Below the pieces are notes generated by a model. It saw only the letters and a list, made by a program, of their open reading frames with translations, was not told the DNA's origin and searched no databases. This document shows positions 1 through 8,402 of a stretch of 64,000 bases of DNA, one piece after another; positions within the stretch are counted from its first letter, which is position 1; every line of letters starts with the position of its first letter. Source of the stretch: RHLJ01 sp965601955 (lineage in GTDB: Bacteria; Bacteroidota; Rhodothermia; Balneolales; Balneolaceae); contig OZ271855.1 of assembly GCA_965601955.1 (NCBI GenBank), positions 2,108,001 through 2,172,000 of the forward strand. The letters are read 5' to 3'. The position numbers and the translations under genes were made by a program.

Positions 1-2
1 CT

Positions 3-371
3 AAGGAGACCGATAAGAAAAAGAATGATACGGCTGCGAGTATCTATGTAGTGTTCGATTTAGGGAAGGTGCTTTTCAGAAGAGTTCCAAAATCCATTCG
101 TTATACATGGAGCTCAAGCCTTCCTGTAGGTAAAGAGTCGTCCATCTTTCATGGGAACCAAAAAATTATTGTTATGGGAAGTGGCGAAGAAGGACTGGGA
201 GAGTGGCAGTCCTTTCAACGAAATATAGTAGAAGATTACAGACGTTTATTTGGTGATCCGCCACCTCATACCCCATTAGCAATATTGATCTTAAGTGATG
301 GGAATAGTACAAATAAGAATGCAAAAGCAGATTACGACGATATTTTCTTAAGCTCGTCTCCCGATAATTAA
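3..371 (+). CDS. DUF3047 family protein, C-terminal part (5' end outside window)
   Basis: The reading frame is open from the left edge of the window (AAG GAG ACC ...), so the GTG at 51 is almost certainly internal and the gene starts upstream of base 1. The visible 122 residues contain the features I associate with the DUF3047 C-terminus: 'ASIYVVFDLG', 'PKSIRYTWSSSLPVG', a 'RNIVEDYRRLFGDPPP' segment and a closing 'LILSDGNST...YDDIF'. The family has no defined activity; members are often secreted. The next gene, an MMPL exporter, follows 43 bases downstream on the same strand, so they may be cotranscribed. Family assignment is from motif memory only. Confidence 0.65.
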   Translation, partial: KETDKKKNDTAASIYVVFDLGKVLFRRVPKSIRYTWSSSLPVGKESSIFHGNQKIIVMGSGEEGLGEWQSFQRNIVEDYRRLFGDPPPHTPLAILILSDGNSTNKNAKADYDDIFLSSSPDN

Positions 372-414
372 ATCAAATCCGTATTTTCAGCGATTTAGTC
401 AGGCAAAAATATAA

Positions 415-2907
415 ATGAAGCAACTTCTCGGGCTATTCAGGCCTCTTTTAAGATACAATATCCGTCATCCCTTTTTAGTGATTCTCGTATCTCTGGCATT
501 GGCAGCTGTCAGCGGATATTTTGCTTCAAAGCTTAATATAGATACTGATATAGCAAACCTGCTTCCAGCCGATCACCCCAATGTTTTGGCTCTTGAGGAA
601 TTAAAAGAAACCGTCGGCGGAGAGACAGAAATGCAGGTGGCTATCAACTCTCCAAGTTTCGAAGCAAACAAAGCTTTTGCAGAAGCGCTCATTCCTAAAA
701 CACTGGAACTTTATTACTCACGATATAAGGACGTTTATTTCAAGAGAGCTGAGTACAAAAAGGACACCGAAGTTCTAAAAGATAATGCCTTATACCTGGC
801 CAGTAATCAGGAACTGGAGGACATCACTCAGTGGCTCGAAGATGAAATTGAGCAGGCCAAATTGGAAGCGAGCCCTTTTTATTTTGATCTGGAAGAAGAT
901 GATGAAGAAGAGGACACCAGGGCAGAAGGTTTCCAGGAAAGTTATGAGACCCTGGTTCCATCAGAATATCCAATCAGTGAAGATAGTACCATTATGGTGC
1001 TCAAATTCTTCCCAACAGGTTCCAAAAGCGACATTAAATACCTGGAAGACATGTTTGTGACATATGATTCATTGATTACTGCTTTGAATCCGGCGTCTTT
1101 TCACCCGGAAATGCAGGTTCAATATGGGGGAAGGTTAAAGCGGCATTTAGAAGAACTCACCTCGATCATGAATGATGTACTGGGAAGTTTTGCATCCGGT
1201 ATCAGCAGTGTAGTGCTCCTGGTGATGCTTTATTTCTTTATCAAAAAATATATCCATTATCGTAAAGGTTCGAACGGAGATCAGGGGTATACCTTATGGA
1301 GTCATATTATCAGAATGCCCATCCCGGTTTTGATCATTGGGGTCCCGCTGTTAATAAGTCTTCTCTGGACATTCGGGATCACTTATTTCTATCTCGGAAT
1401 GCTGAATACCATGACTTCGGTACTTTTTGTAATTCTCTTTGGCCTGGGGATTGATTATGGGATTCACTATTACGCACGGTACATAGAGCTTCGTTCGAGT
1501 GGGATGGATGTAGAAGCGGCTATTTATGCCACCAACGATAAAACCGGAGAAGCTATATTGGTAAGTGCTTTTACTACCGCCTGTGCTCTTTATGTATTAA
1601 TGTTCGCTGATTTTAGAGGCTTCTCAGAATTTGGATTTATATCTGGTACAGGAATTATGCTGGCTCTGGTTGCCATGTTGTATGTGCTGCCATCTTTGTT
1701 AGTCATTTTTGAGCGCTTTAATCTCATTCTGTTTAGTCATGATGAGGAGTTTCACAATATTCAAAAGCGCAGGTACCCATTTGCCCGAACGGTAGTAGTG
1801 ATTGGGTTGCTTATTTCAGGAGTGGTAATAGCGCTTAGTGGGAATCTTAGTTTCCAATATGATACTGGTGAATTGGAACCTCGCTTCCCTGAATATGAGA
1901 AATTCCGGGAAGTAGCCCGGCAGGCTGAGGACTCAGATAAGAGAAATCCTGCCTATATCATTGCCGATTCAGATGAAGAGGTAAAAGAGCTTATGATTGC
2001 TTTACAAGAGATCAAAGGTCAGGATACGACCTCACCTACCATTTTGAGCATTGAGTCGCTCCAGGAGCGATTTCCCTCTACGTTAGAAGAAGAAGAAACC
2101 AAGCTTAGTGCGATTGCAGAAATTCGAGAATTATTGCAAGATCCATTCATTGTTAATAGGGAAGATGAGGACCTAGATAAGCTTCGCCGAGCTTCTCAAA
2201 CCACAGAGCCTCTTACTATTGATCAAATCCCCGATTATCTGAAATCAAGATTCATAACCAAGGATGGTGAAGTAGGAAGGTTTGTGATTATTTACCCTTC
2301 TGTAGGACTTTCTGATGGTCGCCTTTCCATTGCATTTAAAGATGATGTGGGTGAAGTCCGCTTAGATGGAGGAAAGACCTATTATGCTGCCAGTACCAGT
2401 ATTGTAGCAGCTTCGATGCTGGATTTAATGCGTACCGAAAGTCCATACATGGTAGGAGCCACCTTCCTGATCATATATCTGTTCATGATTTTTACTTTCC
2501 GGTCTTTTAGATGGTCGCTCATTTCTATGCTTCCACTTCTGGTCGGGTTACTTTGGATGTTTGGGATCATGATGATTTTCGACCTCCAATTCAATTTCTA
2601 TAACCTGGTGGTTCTTCCGGCTATTTTAGGAATAGGGGAAGACAGTGGGGTTCATTTGGCTCACCGCTACCGGGATGAGGGAAAGAATAGCATGTGGGAA
2701 GTACTTTCCAGTACAGGGCAACACATTACTATGGGATCCTTTACGACTATGCTTGGATTTGCAGGTCTCCTATTTACTGCCCATCCTGGCCTTCAATCTC
2801 TTGGTGTGATGGCTGTAATTGGAATTGGGATGACTCTTCTAACATCCGTTACTTTTCTACCGGCACTTATCCAGTGGCTCGAGGATAAGGACTGGATTCG
2901 GTTTTAA
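415..2907 (+). CDS. RND-superfamily MMPL-type exporter (HAE3-like)
   Basis: An 830-residue polytopic inner-membrane protein. It begins with a membrane segment (about 19-37) followed by 'NIDTDIANLLPADHP', the usual start of the first extracytoplasmic loop in MMPL/HAE3 transporters. Two clusters of membrane segments follow (about 255-445 and 690-825), each with the acidic, glycine-rich helix typical of the proton path ('FGLGIDYGIHYYARY' and 'GIGEDSGVHLAHRY'). The large loops between them face the periplasm; the first carries an acidic run near residues 157-170. Relatives export hydrophobic molecules such as lipids or hopanoids, but the substrate here is unknown. No membrane-fusion or outer-membrane partner is adjacent. 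ATG start. Confidence 0.85.
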   Translation: MKQLLGLFRPLLRYNIRHPFLVILVSLALAAVSGYFASKLNIDTDIANLLPADHPNVLALEELKETVGGETEMQVAINSPSFEANKAFAEALIPKTLELYYSRYKDVYFKRAEYKKDTEVLKDNALYLASNQELEDITQWLEDEIEQAKLEASPFYFDLEEDDEEEDTRAEGFQESYETLVPSEYPISEDSTIMVLKFFPTGSKSDIKYLEDMFVTYDSLITALNPASFHPEMQVQYGGRLKRHLEELTSIMNDVLGSFASGISSVVLLVMLYFFIKKYIHYRKGSNGDQGYTLWSHIIRMPIPVLIIGVPLLISLLWTFGITYFYLGMLNTMTSVLFVILFGLGIDYGIHYYARYIELRSSGMDVEAAIYATNDKTGEAILVSAFTTACALYVLMFADFRGFSEFGFISGTGIMLALVAMLYVLPSLLVIFERFNLILFSHDEEFHNIQKRRYPFARTVVVIGLLISGVVIALSGNLSFQYDTGELEPRFPEYEKFREVARQAEDSDKRNPAYIIADSDEEVKELMIALQEIKGQDTTSPTILSIESLQERFPSTLEEEETKLSAIAEIRELLQDPFIVNREDEDLDKLRRASQTTEPLTIDQIPDYLKSRFITKDGEVGRFVIIYPSVGLSDGRLSIAFKDDVGEVRLDGGKTYYAASTSIVAASMLDLMRTESPYMVGATFLIIYLFMIFTFRSFRWSLISMLPLLVGLLWMFGIMMIFDLQFNFYNLVVLPAILGIGEDSGVHLAHRYRDEGKNSMWEVLSSTGQHITMGSFTTMLGFAGLLFTAHPGLQSLGVMAVIGIGMTLLTSVTFLPALIQWLEDKDWIRF

Positions 2908-2922
2908 AAGAGTCAGTAAAAA

Positions 2923-3870
2923 CTACTTTTTTTCAAGGTAGAATAACCCTGCATTTGGGAAATCCTCCGAATCGAGCATATGTGAGTATTTCGTATTGAA
3001 GAACCGATTTACTTTCTCATAGCTATCTAATCCGAGGTGCCTTCCTGAAAAATCAAAGAATACAAGAGCCATTGCTGTTGTAATGGTACCATTAGGTGAA
3101 TAGCTGAATTTCAGGTTCTTCTTTTCTGCATAACTAGCTACAGATTCAATGGTAGGTAAGCCGCAATCTAGGTGTTCTTTGGCCCAATAAGCGTCGCTTA
3201 TATCCACTATTAACTCCAGGGCTTCCACATCATGGGTATTATCCACATGGATGGGGTTTAACAGAATAACTCCCTTTTTGCATTTTGAGACTAGTTGATC
3301 CAGGAAAGCTTCCCTCTCTTCTTCGGGAATATGTTCGAATACATGACAGGATACGACCAGGTCAAAACTCTCATTCTCAAATGGAATTTCTAATCCATCT
3401 ATGCCATTAATCAATGGTTCGACCAAGCAGTAATTGCTGTCGTTGATGAAGGAAGCCAGTTCTCCAAAGCCACCACCTACATCAAGAACTGAGTAGTGTG
3501 TATCTGAGGTAGGTTTTCTTTTTTTGATTTCTTCACTTAGTGTATGGAATCGATAATACTGGTTATGGTTCATTGCAGTGAGTTCGGGAATTTTGCCCCA
3601 GTACTCCTCACGGTATTCATCATACACCTCTTGATCTAACCCAAGGCATTCTGCGGTTTTTAATTCTGCCCAGGCTGTAAAATAGTTTCCGGCATCATAA
3701 TATTTTCTAGCCAGTTCCAAATGGAAATGGCTATCCAACGCATTGCCCTTGGTATTTGCGATATCTACCTTTTTACCCCTACCAAAACCGGTCTGAGTTT
3801 TCGGCTTCTTTCTAATGATAATTTCCAGCCCCAAGAGATTAGAAGCTTTCCGTAAGATTTTTTTTAGCAT
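2923..3870 (-). CDS. Class I SAM-dependent methyltransferase with N-terminal TPR-like segment
   Basis: A 315-residue protein with the SAM-binding glycine motif 'VLDVGGGFGEL' around residue 125, an acidic strand 'NYCLVEPL' after it, and 'FDLVVSCHVFEHIPEEER', the motif-II/III region of Methyltransf_11/23-type enzymes. Before the methyltransferase fold, residues about 45-80 ('HLELARKYYDAGNYFTAWAELKTAE') look like one TPR-type helical repeat. The substrate cannot be told from sequence. The gene converges on the MMPL exporter (15-base gap). Upstream on the same strand lies a nitroreductase-like gene 67 bases away, with a hairpin between them. Confidence 0.75.
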   Translation of the reverse strand: MLKKILRKASNLLGLEIIIRKKPKTQTGFGRGKKVDIANTKGNALDSHFHLELARKYYDAGNYFTAWAELKTAECLGLDQEVYDEYREEYWGKIPELTAMNHNQYYRFHTLSEEIKKRKPTSDTHYSVLDVGGGFGELASFINDSNYCLVEPLINGIDGLEIPFENESFDLVVSCHVFEHIPEEEREAFLDQLVSKCKKGVILLNPIHVDNTHDVEALELIVDISDAYWAKEHLDCGLPTIESVASYAEKKNLKFSYSPNGTITTAMALVFFDFSGRHLGLDSYEKVNRFFNTKYSHMLDSEDFPNAGLFYLEKK

Positions 3871-3883
3871 ATATACCAGATTT

Positions 3884-3908
3884 AGCCAATAGATTATTGG
3901 CTTTTTTT
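3884..3908 (+). terminator. Hairpin with T-run between two minus-strand genes
   Basis: A 7-bp stem AGCCAAT/ATTGGCT with a 5-base loop is followed on the plus strand by seven T. It would stop plus-strand transcription, for example read-through from the MMPL gene or antisense transcription into the nitroreductase gene. On the minus strand the run of A precedes the stem and no T-run follows, so it is a poor terminator for the nitroreductase transcript. Seen directly; function inferred. Confidence 0.4.
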
Positions 3909-3937
3909 GATTTTAACACTTAGAGTAGTTTTACATT

Positions 3938-4627
3938 CTATGTTAAATTTCGAAGTTCCAACCACTTGACCCAGGTGTTTTTTTCTTTTCCTTCTTCCCT
4001 TAATCTACCAGGAAAGATCATTGCACCCCTTTCCTCAACATCTTTAGGGAATAAGAAAATAGCTCCCAATAGAATTTCATTCATGGTGATTCCAAGAAAA
4101 TTCCTGAGCTTTTTCTGTCTTAGCTTTCCGCCCGAAGACCAGTAATTTGGAATACCTCTTGAAGTTGCACCGATTAATACATTTTGGATGGCAGAAGAAG
4201 CCGCTGCGATATGTTCCATATTTTTTAAGGAGCCATCAAAAGGAGGGAGTTCTCCATTTTCAAAGCATGGATCGTCTCCCAAATCTCTCGGTTCTGGTAA
4301 CCAGGTAACCATAAAAAGTAGATCAGTAGCATTCAACATATCTACGATTTTTCCAGCCACAATTTTGTTTTCTTTGATGTATTCATTCAAAATTTGGCAA
4401 TCAGTGCTATCGAGTATATAAAACCTAAATGGAAGGCAGGATGTTAATTCACTTCCTTCAATGGTATATAAATCATTAGCCTTATGGTGATAGGGAGCAT
4501 GAGCTGCCAAGTCCAGAAGTTCTTCAACTAATTGATGTATGGAATCTTTACCTAAACTACTTTCCCAGGGTTTTTTAGCGAATACCTTCTGAGTTTTTCT
4601 GCCTTTTATTGCAGAATCTATGTTCAT
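3938..4627 (-). CDS. Nitroreductase-family protein
   Basis: A 229-residue protein whose N-terminus ('AIKGRKTQKVFAKKPW', then 'LLDLAAHAPYHHKAND') resembles the FMN-binding start of nitroreductases (R-x-S-x-R-x-F ... AP...N). Later segments 'HIAAASSAIQNVLIGATSRGIPNYWSSGGKLRQKKL' and 'EILLGAIFLF' match the second half of the fold, including the glycine-rich SSG near the isoalloxazine ring. Such enzymes reduce nitro compounds, quinones or enones using NAD(P)H and FMN; the substrate here is unknown. It sits 69 bases downstream of a flavodoxin-fold oxidoreductase, so two flavoproteins may share a transcript. Confidence 0.7.
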   Translation of the reverse strand: MNIDSAIKGRKTQKVFAKKPWESSLGKDSIHQLVEELLDLAAHAPYHHKANDLYTIEGSELTSCLPFRFYILDSTDCQILNEYIKENKIVAGKIVDMLNATDLLFMVTWLPEPRDLGDDPCFENGELPPFDGSLKNMEHIAAASSAIQNVLIGATSRGIPNYWSSGGKLRQKKLRNFLGITMNEILLGAIFLFPKDVEERGAMIFPGRLREEGKEKNTWVKWLELRNLT

Positions 4628-4696
4628 ACTACTTCGCCTCGCTTTTTTGTGATTAGTCGATTTATCGTATTTAGCTTCAAGAAACTAGATATAAAC

Positions 4697-5455
4697 CTAT
4701 CTCTTATGCTCAGGGCTGTCAAATCCGGTTTTACATCCTGCATCCCATTCATCTGGTTGATTGCCGTAAGCCGGGATACCACCCTGATCTTTCAGCATGC
4801 GGGCAAGGTGTAGACAGTTCCAAACAAGAAAAGTAGTATTTCGGTTTGTGAATTCGTTTTCCGGACCGCCAGATCCTTCATCGCGGTAGGAGGGGCCAGG
4901 GCCTGCTTCGCCCATCCAGCCCGCATCAGCTTGAGGGGGAACCGTATATCCAATATGAGAAAGGGAGAAGAGGATGTTCATTGCGCAATGCTTTACTCCA
5001 TCTTCGTTTCCGGTTATAAGCGTAGCACCTACTTTTCCATAATCTCTATACTGGCCTTTTTCATTGAACTGGTGCGTATAACCGTACATGCGTTCCAGGG
5101 TTCTATTACAAACCGAAGATTTTTCCCCAAGCCAAACCGATGTACATACAATCACAATATCACTCGCATCAATTTCTTTTTGAATCATTGGCCAGTCATC
5201 TTTATCCCATTCAGGAGTCTGAGACATATCTAATCCAAGCCCTGCAGGAATTTCATAATCAACTGGACGGATAATCTTGGTTTCTACACCATTCGCTTCG
5301 AAAATTTTCTGAGCAACGTTAATCAATCCTTCAGTGTGGGATAAAACAGGGGTTCTGTTTAGTGTACAGTTAAGAAAAAGTGCCTTTAAATCGTCATATT
5401 TTGCTGGAGGATTGGCGCAGTGTTTTTCAATTTTTTCATTCAGTTGCTCAGACAT
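4697..5455 (-). CDS. Flavodoxin-fold NAD(P)H-dependent oxidoreductase
   Basis: A 252-residue protein of the NADPH-dependent FMN reductase/flavodoxin-like superfamily. The core begins with 'LKALFLNCTLNRTPVLSHTEGLI', the first strand and phosphate loop, followed by 'IVIVCTSVWLGEKSSVCNRTLERM' and 'KVGATLITGNEDGVKH', the two other FMN-contacting loops. The C-terminus has a tail rich in glycine, proline and aromatic residues that I do not recognise as a separate domain. The reaction is likely reduction of a quinone or similar acceptor, substrate unknown. It is divergent from the Clp/RF-like gene, with about 220 bases between them. Confidence 0.75.
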   Translation of the reverse strand: MSEQLNEKIEKHCANPPAKYDDLKALFLNCTLNRTPVLSHTEGLINVAQKIFEANGVETKIIRPVDYEIPAGLGLDMSQTPEWDKDDWPMIQKEIDASDIVIVCTSVWLGEKSSVCNRTLERMYGYTHQFNEKGQYRDYGKVGATLITGNEDGVKHCAMNILFSLSHIGYTVPPQADAGWMGEAGPGPSYRDEGSGGPENEFTNRNTTFLVWNCLHLARMLKDQGGIPAYGNQPDEWDAGCKTGFDSPEHKR

Positions 5456-5677
5456 AATACTTTCTTTGTTAATTATGGATTAATAGTAATTCCTGGTTTT
5501 TCCCGATTAAAGCGTTGTTTGTTCTAATACATTTCCAGGCTGCACGAAGCTAGTAAAGCTGAGCCATTCACACAAATTGTTATCAAAAAGTTGATATGAA
5601 AGACAATTAACTTGATAGGAGCTTTTCTATACCTAAGTCTTTTTATATTAATTCTGAAATTTAAAGCGCGGAAGAAA

Positions 5678-8317
5678 ATGGACGAACAATATTTGGGAAG
5701 TATTGGCAAAGTTTGGACAGTTAAAGAAATGCCAAAGGACATAATAGAGAATGAAATTATCACAAAAGTAACTGATTCCGTCTCCTCGATTCTGTCTAGT
5801 AAAAGTTCAAAATCGGTTCTTATAACTGGAGAGGCAGGTGTAGGTAAATCAACACTAGTACAACTGATTTCGAGGCATTTGAAGAGAAGGAGTTGGTTTA
5901 TTTTTTCTGCTACAGCAGGTAACCTACTAGCAGGCCAACGATATATAGGTGATTTAGAGTTAAACGTTCAGAGGGTAGTCTCAGAGTTAACCAGCAAAGA
6001 TAAAAGTCTCTGGATCGTCCCTAGATTTCAAGAGTTATATTATAGTGGAAGGCATGAATATTCTCCAGTAGGAATACTGGATCAGATATTGCCCTCTATA
6101 GATTCTGGAAGGTTAAAGGTTTTAGGAGAAATTGATTCCAAAAATCTTGAGAGGATTATACAGTTTCGACCACAAATCTTAAGCACTTTTGAAATAGTTA
6201 GAATTGAAACTTCCGATAAGGATTTTACTCTGAATCTTGCTAAGGATTGGATTGCTTCTAATAGCGAAAAAGAGATGTGGTCTAATTTCTCTGACAGTGA
6301 TCTTGAAGAAGTTTATTATTTGGCCAATCAATATTTACCAAGCAAAGAGAATCCTGGGTGTTTAATGGATCTCTTAAAACAGACAAAGAAAACTGTCTTA
6401 TCCAAAAAATCATCCTCTACTACAATCCAGTTGCCAGATTTTATTGAATCACTATCTAACACAACTGGCATGCCAAGTACTATTTTGGACGACAGTAAAA
6501 AATTGGATTTAGATAAGCTCCAGAAAAATTTCTTTTCGAAAGTGCTCGGTCAGGAAGAGGCTGTTAAGATTATTGTGGAAAGGATCGCAATGATAAAGGC
6601 AGGGCTTACTGATCCAAAGAAACCAGCTGGTGTATTTCTTTTTGTAGGCCCAACTGGAACTGGTAAAACAGAGATTGCTAAAACACTTTCCGAATACCTT
6701 TTTGGTTCAGAAGACAAGCTCATTCGATTAGATATGAGTGAATTTCAAACAGTAGAATCGACGTACAAAATTTTAGGTAATGCATCTGATTTAGATGAGA
6801 ATTCTGCTCTCGTAAATACTGTGAGAAAGAAACCTTTTTCAGTAATCTTATTAGATGAATTTGAAAAAGCACATCCAAACATTTGGGACTTATTCTTACA
6901 AGTTTTTGATGATGGAAGACTAACAGATCAGAGAGGGGGGGTAGCAGATTTCAGACATTCGATTATAATATTAACATCCAATTTAGGTGCAAGTATATCA
7001 ACAGATTCAAAAATAGGGTTCAATTCAACAGGCGACGATATCAACTCAAATGTGATAAAAACAATCAGCGATACTTTTAGACCTGAGTTTGTAAATCGCA
7101 TTGACAGAATCGTAATATTCAAACCTTTGACTAAGTCGACCGCAAAAAAAATTCTTAAGAATGAACTTAAGAGAATTTTGAACAGGAGGGGCTTGAGAAG
7201 AAGAAATTGGGAAATTGATTTTGAAGACTCCGCGCTTGAGTTTCTTCTTGAAAAAGGGTTTTCAAGTACTTTGGGAGCTAGACCCATCAAAAGAGCTATT
7301 GAAAAATATCTACTTGCACCATTAGCCCAAACCATAGTTAATCACGATTTCCCTAAGGGAAATCAATTTTTACTTGTTAGTCCAGGAAAAAATAAGCTCA
7401 GGGTTGATTTCATTGATCCAGATGAACCTCAGTTTTCTTGGGAACAGAAAAAACAAATTATAAGTGCACAAACGATTAAATCCGAAAAACTTGATTTAAG
7501 GACTATTATTTCAGAGGCGAATGGAATTCTATCAGAATTTCAGGCGATCAAAAAAGAACTTTTAATGGTGACCGAATTACTGGCTAAGAAGAAGCTATCA
7601 AAACGAAAAGATAAGTTGATGAGGAAAATGTCTGAGCCTGAGTTTTGGTCAACAGAAAATAGGTTCGAGATTCTAAATGAAGTAGAGTTTCTGGATAGAT
7701 TATATGCTGGTTTTGAAACAGCAGATAAACTCTTCAAAAGGCTTGATAACCCAGATCAAGAGAGATTGTCCTTTGATCCAAAGTTAATTTCCAAGCTAGC
7801 CCAGAGAATTTACTTGCTAAAATGTGCTTTAACTTCTTATTCAAATGGAGAACCACAGGATGCTTTTGTAAGAATCAGTTTTGGTGATGAGGACGAAAAG
7901 TTTGCCGTTTCAATTGAAAGCATGTACCAAAAATGGTCTAGATCCAGAGGTATGAGAATGGAGAGAATTCATGAAGTAAATGATCCCGGAAACAACTCAA
8001 AATATTATTCGATTTTTGGTTTCGGAGCTTATCTGATTTTACAACAAGAAAGCGGATTTCATGTACAGGAAGTGCTAAGTAAGGATTCTGTTAGGTCAGA
8101 TAAGAGAAGAGTACGTATTTCAGTGATTCCAGTTAATATCTCGGACTATAGATCGATGGATATTTCCTCTATCGATGACCGTATGAAAGATTTACAAAGA
8201 CCTAAAACTGTAAGGAAATTTATACTTGGGAAGTCACCAATAGTAAAAGACAATTCAAGAGATTGGCAAACTGGTAAACTTGAATATATACTTGAAGGTA
8301 ATTTTGATCTACTTTAA
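5678..8317 (+). CDS. Clp/Hsp100-like double AAA+ ATPase fused to a GGQ-less release-factor-2-like domain
   Basis: Starting at ATG 5678 the protein has 879 residues. Domains in order: AAA+ D1 with Walker A GEAGVGKST (51-59) but no acidic Walker B; a linker; AAA+ D2 of ClpA/ClpB type with Walker A GPTGTGKTE (324-332), Walker B 'VILLDEFEKAH' (389-399), sensor 1 'LTSNLGA', an IGF tripeptide near 446-448, 'FRPEFVNRID' and sensor 2 'GARPIKRAI' (533-541); then about 240 residues matching RF2: 'MSEPEFWSTENRF' (PCRF coil), 'MYQKWSRSRGMRMERI', 'GFGAYLILQQESGFHV' and the C-terminal 'YILEGNFDLL'. The catalytic GGQ domain of RF2 is missing. No ClpB N-domain or long middle coiled coil is seen. A TTG at 5612 would add 22 residues including a possible membrane helix. 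The gene stands alone and is A+T-richer than its neighbours. Role unknown; ribosome-directed remodelling is an inference. Confidence 0.85.
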   Translation: MDEQYLGSIGKVWTVKEMPKDIIENEIITKVTDSVSSILSSKSSKSVLITGEAGVGKSTLVQLISRHLKRRSWFIFSATAGNLLAGQRYIGDLELNVQRVVSELTSKDKSLWIVPRFQELYYSGRHEYSPVGILDQILPSIDSGRLKVLGEIDSKNLERIIQFRPQILSTFEIVRIETSDKDFTLNLAKDWIASNSEKEMWSNFSDSDLEEVYYLANQYLPSKENPGCLMDLLKQTKKTVLSKKSSSTTIQLPDFIESLSNTTGMPSTILDDSKKLDLDKLQKNFFSKVLGQEEAVKIIVERIAMIKAGLTDPKKPAGVFLFVGPTGTGKTEIAKTLSEYLFGSEDKLIRLDMSEFQTVESTYKILGNASDLDENSALVNTVRKKPFSVILLDEFEKAHPNIWDLFLQVFDDGRLTDQRGGVADFRHSIIILTSNLGASISTDSKIGFNSTGDDINSNVIKTISDTFRPEFVNRIDRIVIFKPLTKSTAKKILKNELKRILNRRGLRRRNWEIDFEDSALEFLLEKGFSSTLGARPIKRAIEKYLLAPLAQTIVNHDFPKGNQFLLVSPGKNKLRVDFIDPDEPQFSWEQKKQIISAQTIKSEKLDLRTIISEANGILSEFQAIKKELLMVTELLAKKKLSKRKDKLMRKMSEPEFWSTENRFEILNEVEFLDRLYAGFETADKLFKRLDNPDQERLSFDPKLISKLAQRIYLLKCALTSYSNGEPQDAFVRISFGDEDEKFAVSIESMYQKWSRSRGMRMERIHEVNDPGNNSKYYSIFGFGAYLILQQESGFHVQEVLSKDSVRSDKRRVRISVIPVNISDYRSMDISSIDDRMKDLQRPKTVRKFILGKSPIVKDNSRDWQTGKLEYILEGNFDLL

Positions 8318-8353
8318 TGGAATAGAGGGTGTACCATCAATTTAGTTTAACAC

Positions 8354-8388
8354 ACAAAAAGGCGGCTAATTGCTTAGCTGCCTTTTTT
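8354..8388. terminator. Bidirectional terminator hairpin, copy 1 of a local repeat family
   Basis: A-run, 9-bp stem GGCGGCTAA/TTAGCTGCC (one G.T pair), 4-base loop TTGC, then six T. It lies between the convergent Clp/RF-like gene and the CAAX-type protease gene and can serve both strands. Three more copies of the same hairpin occur at 9226, 11388 and 12527. Confidence 0.8.
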
Positions 8389-8402
8389 CTGTTCTGAGCT
8401 AA

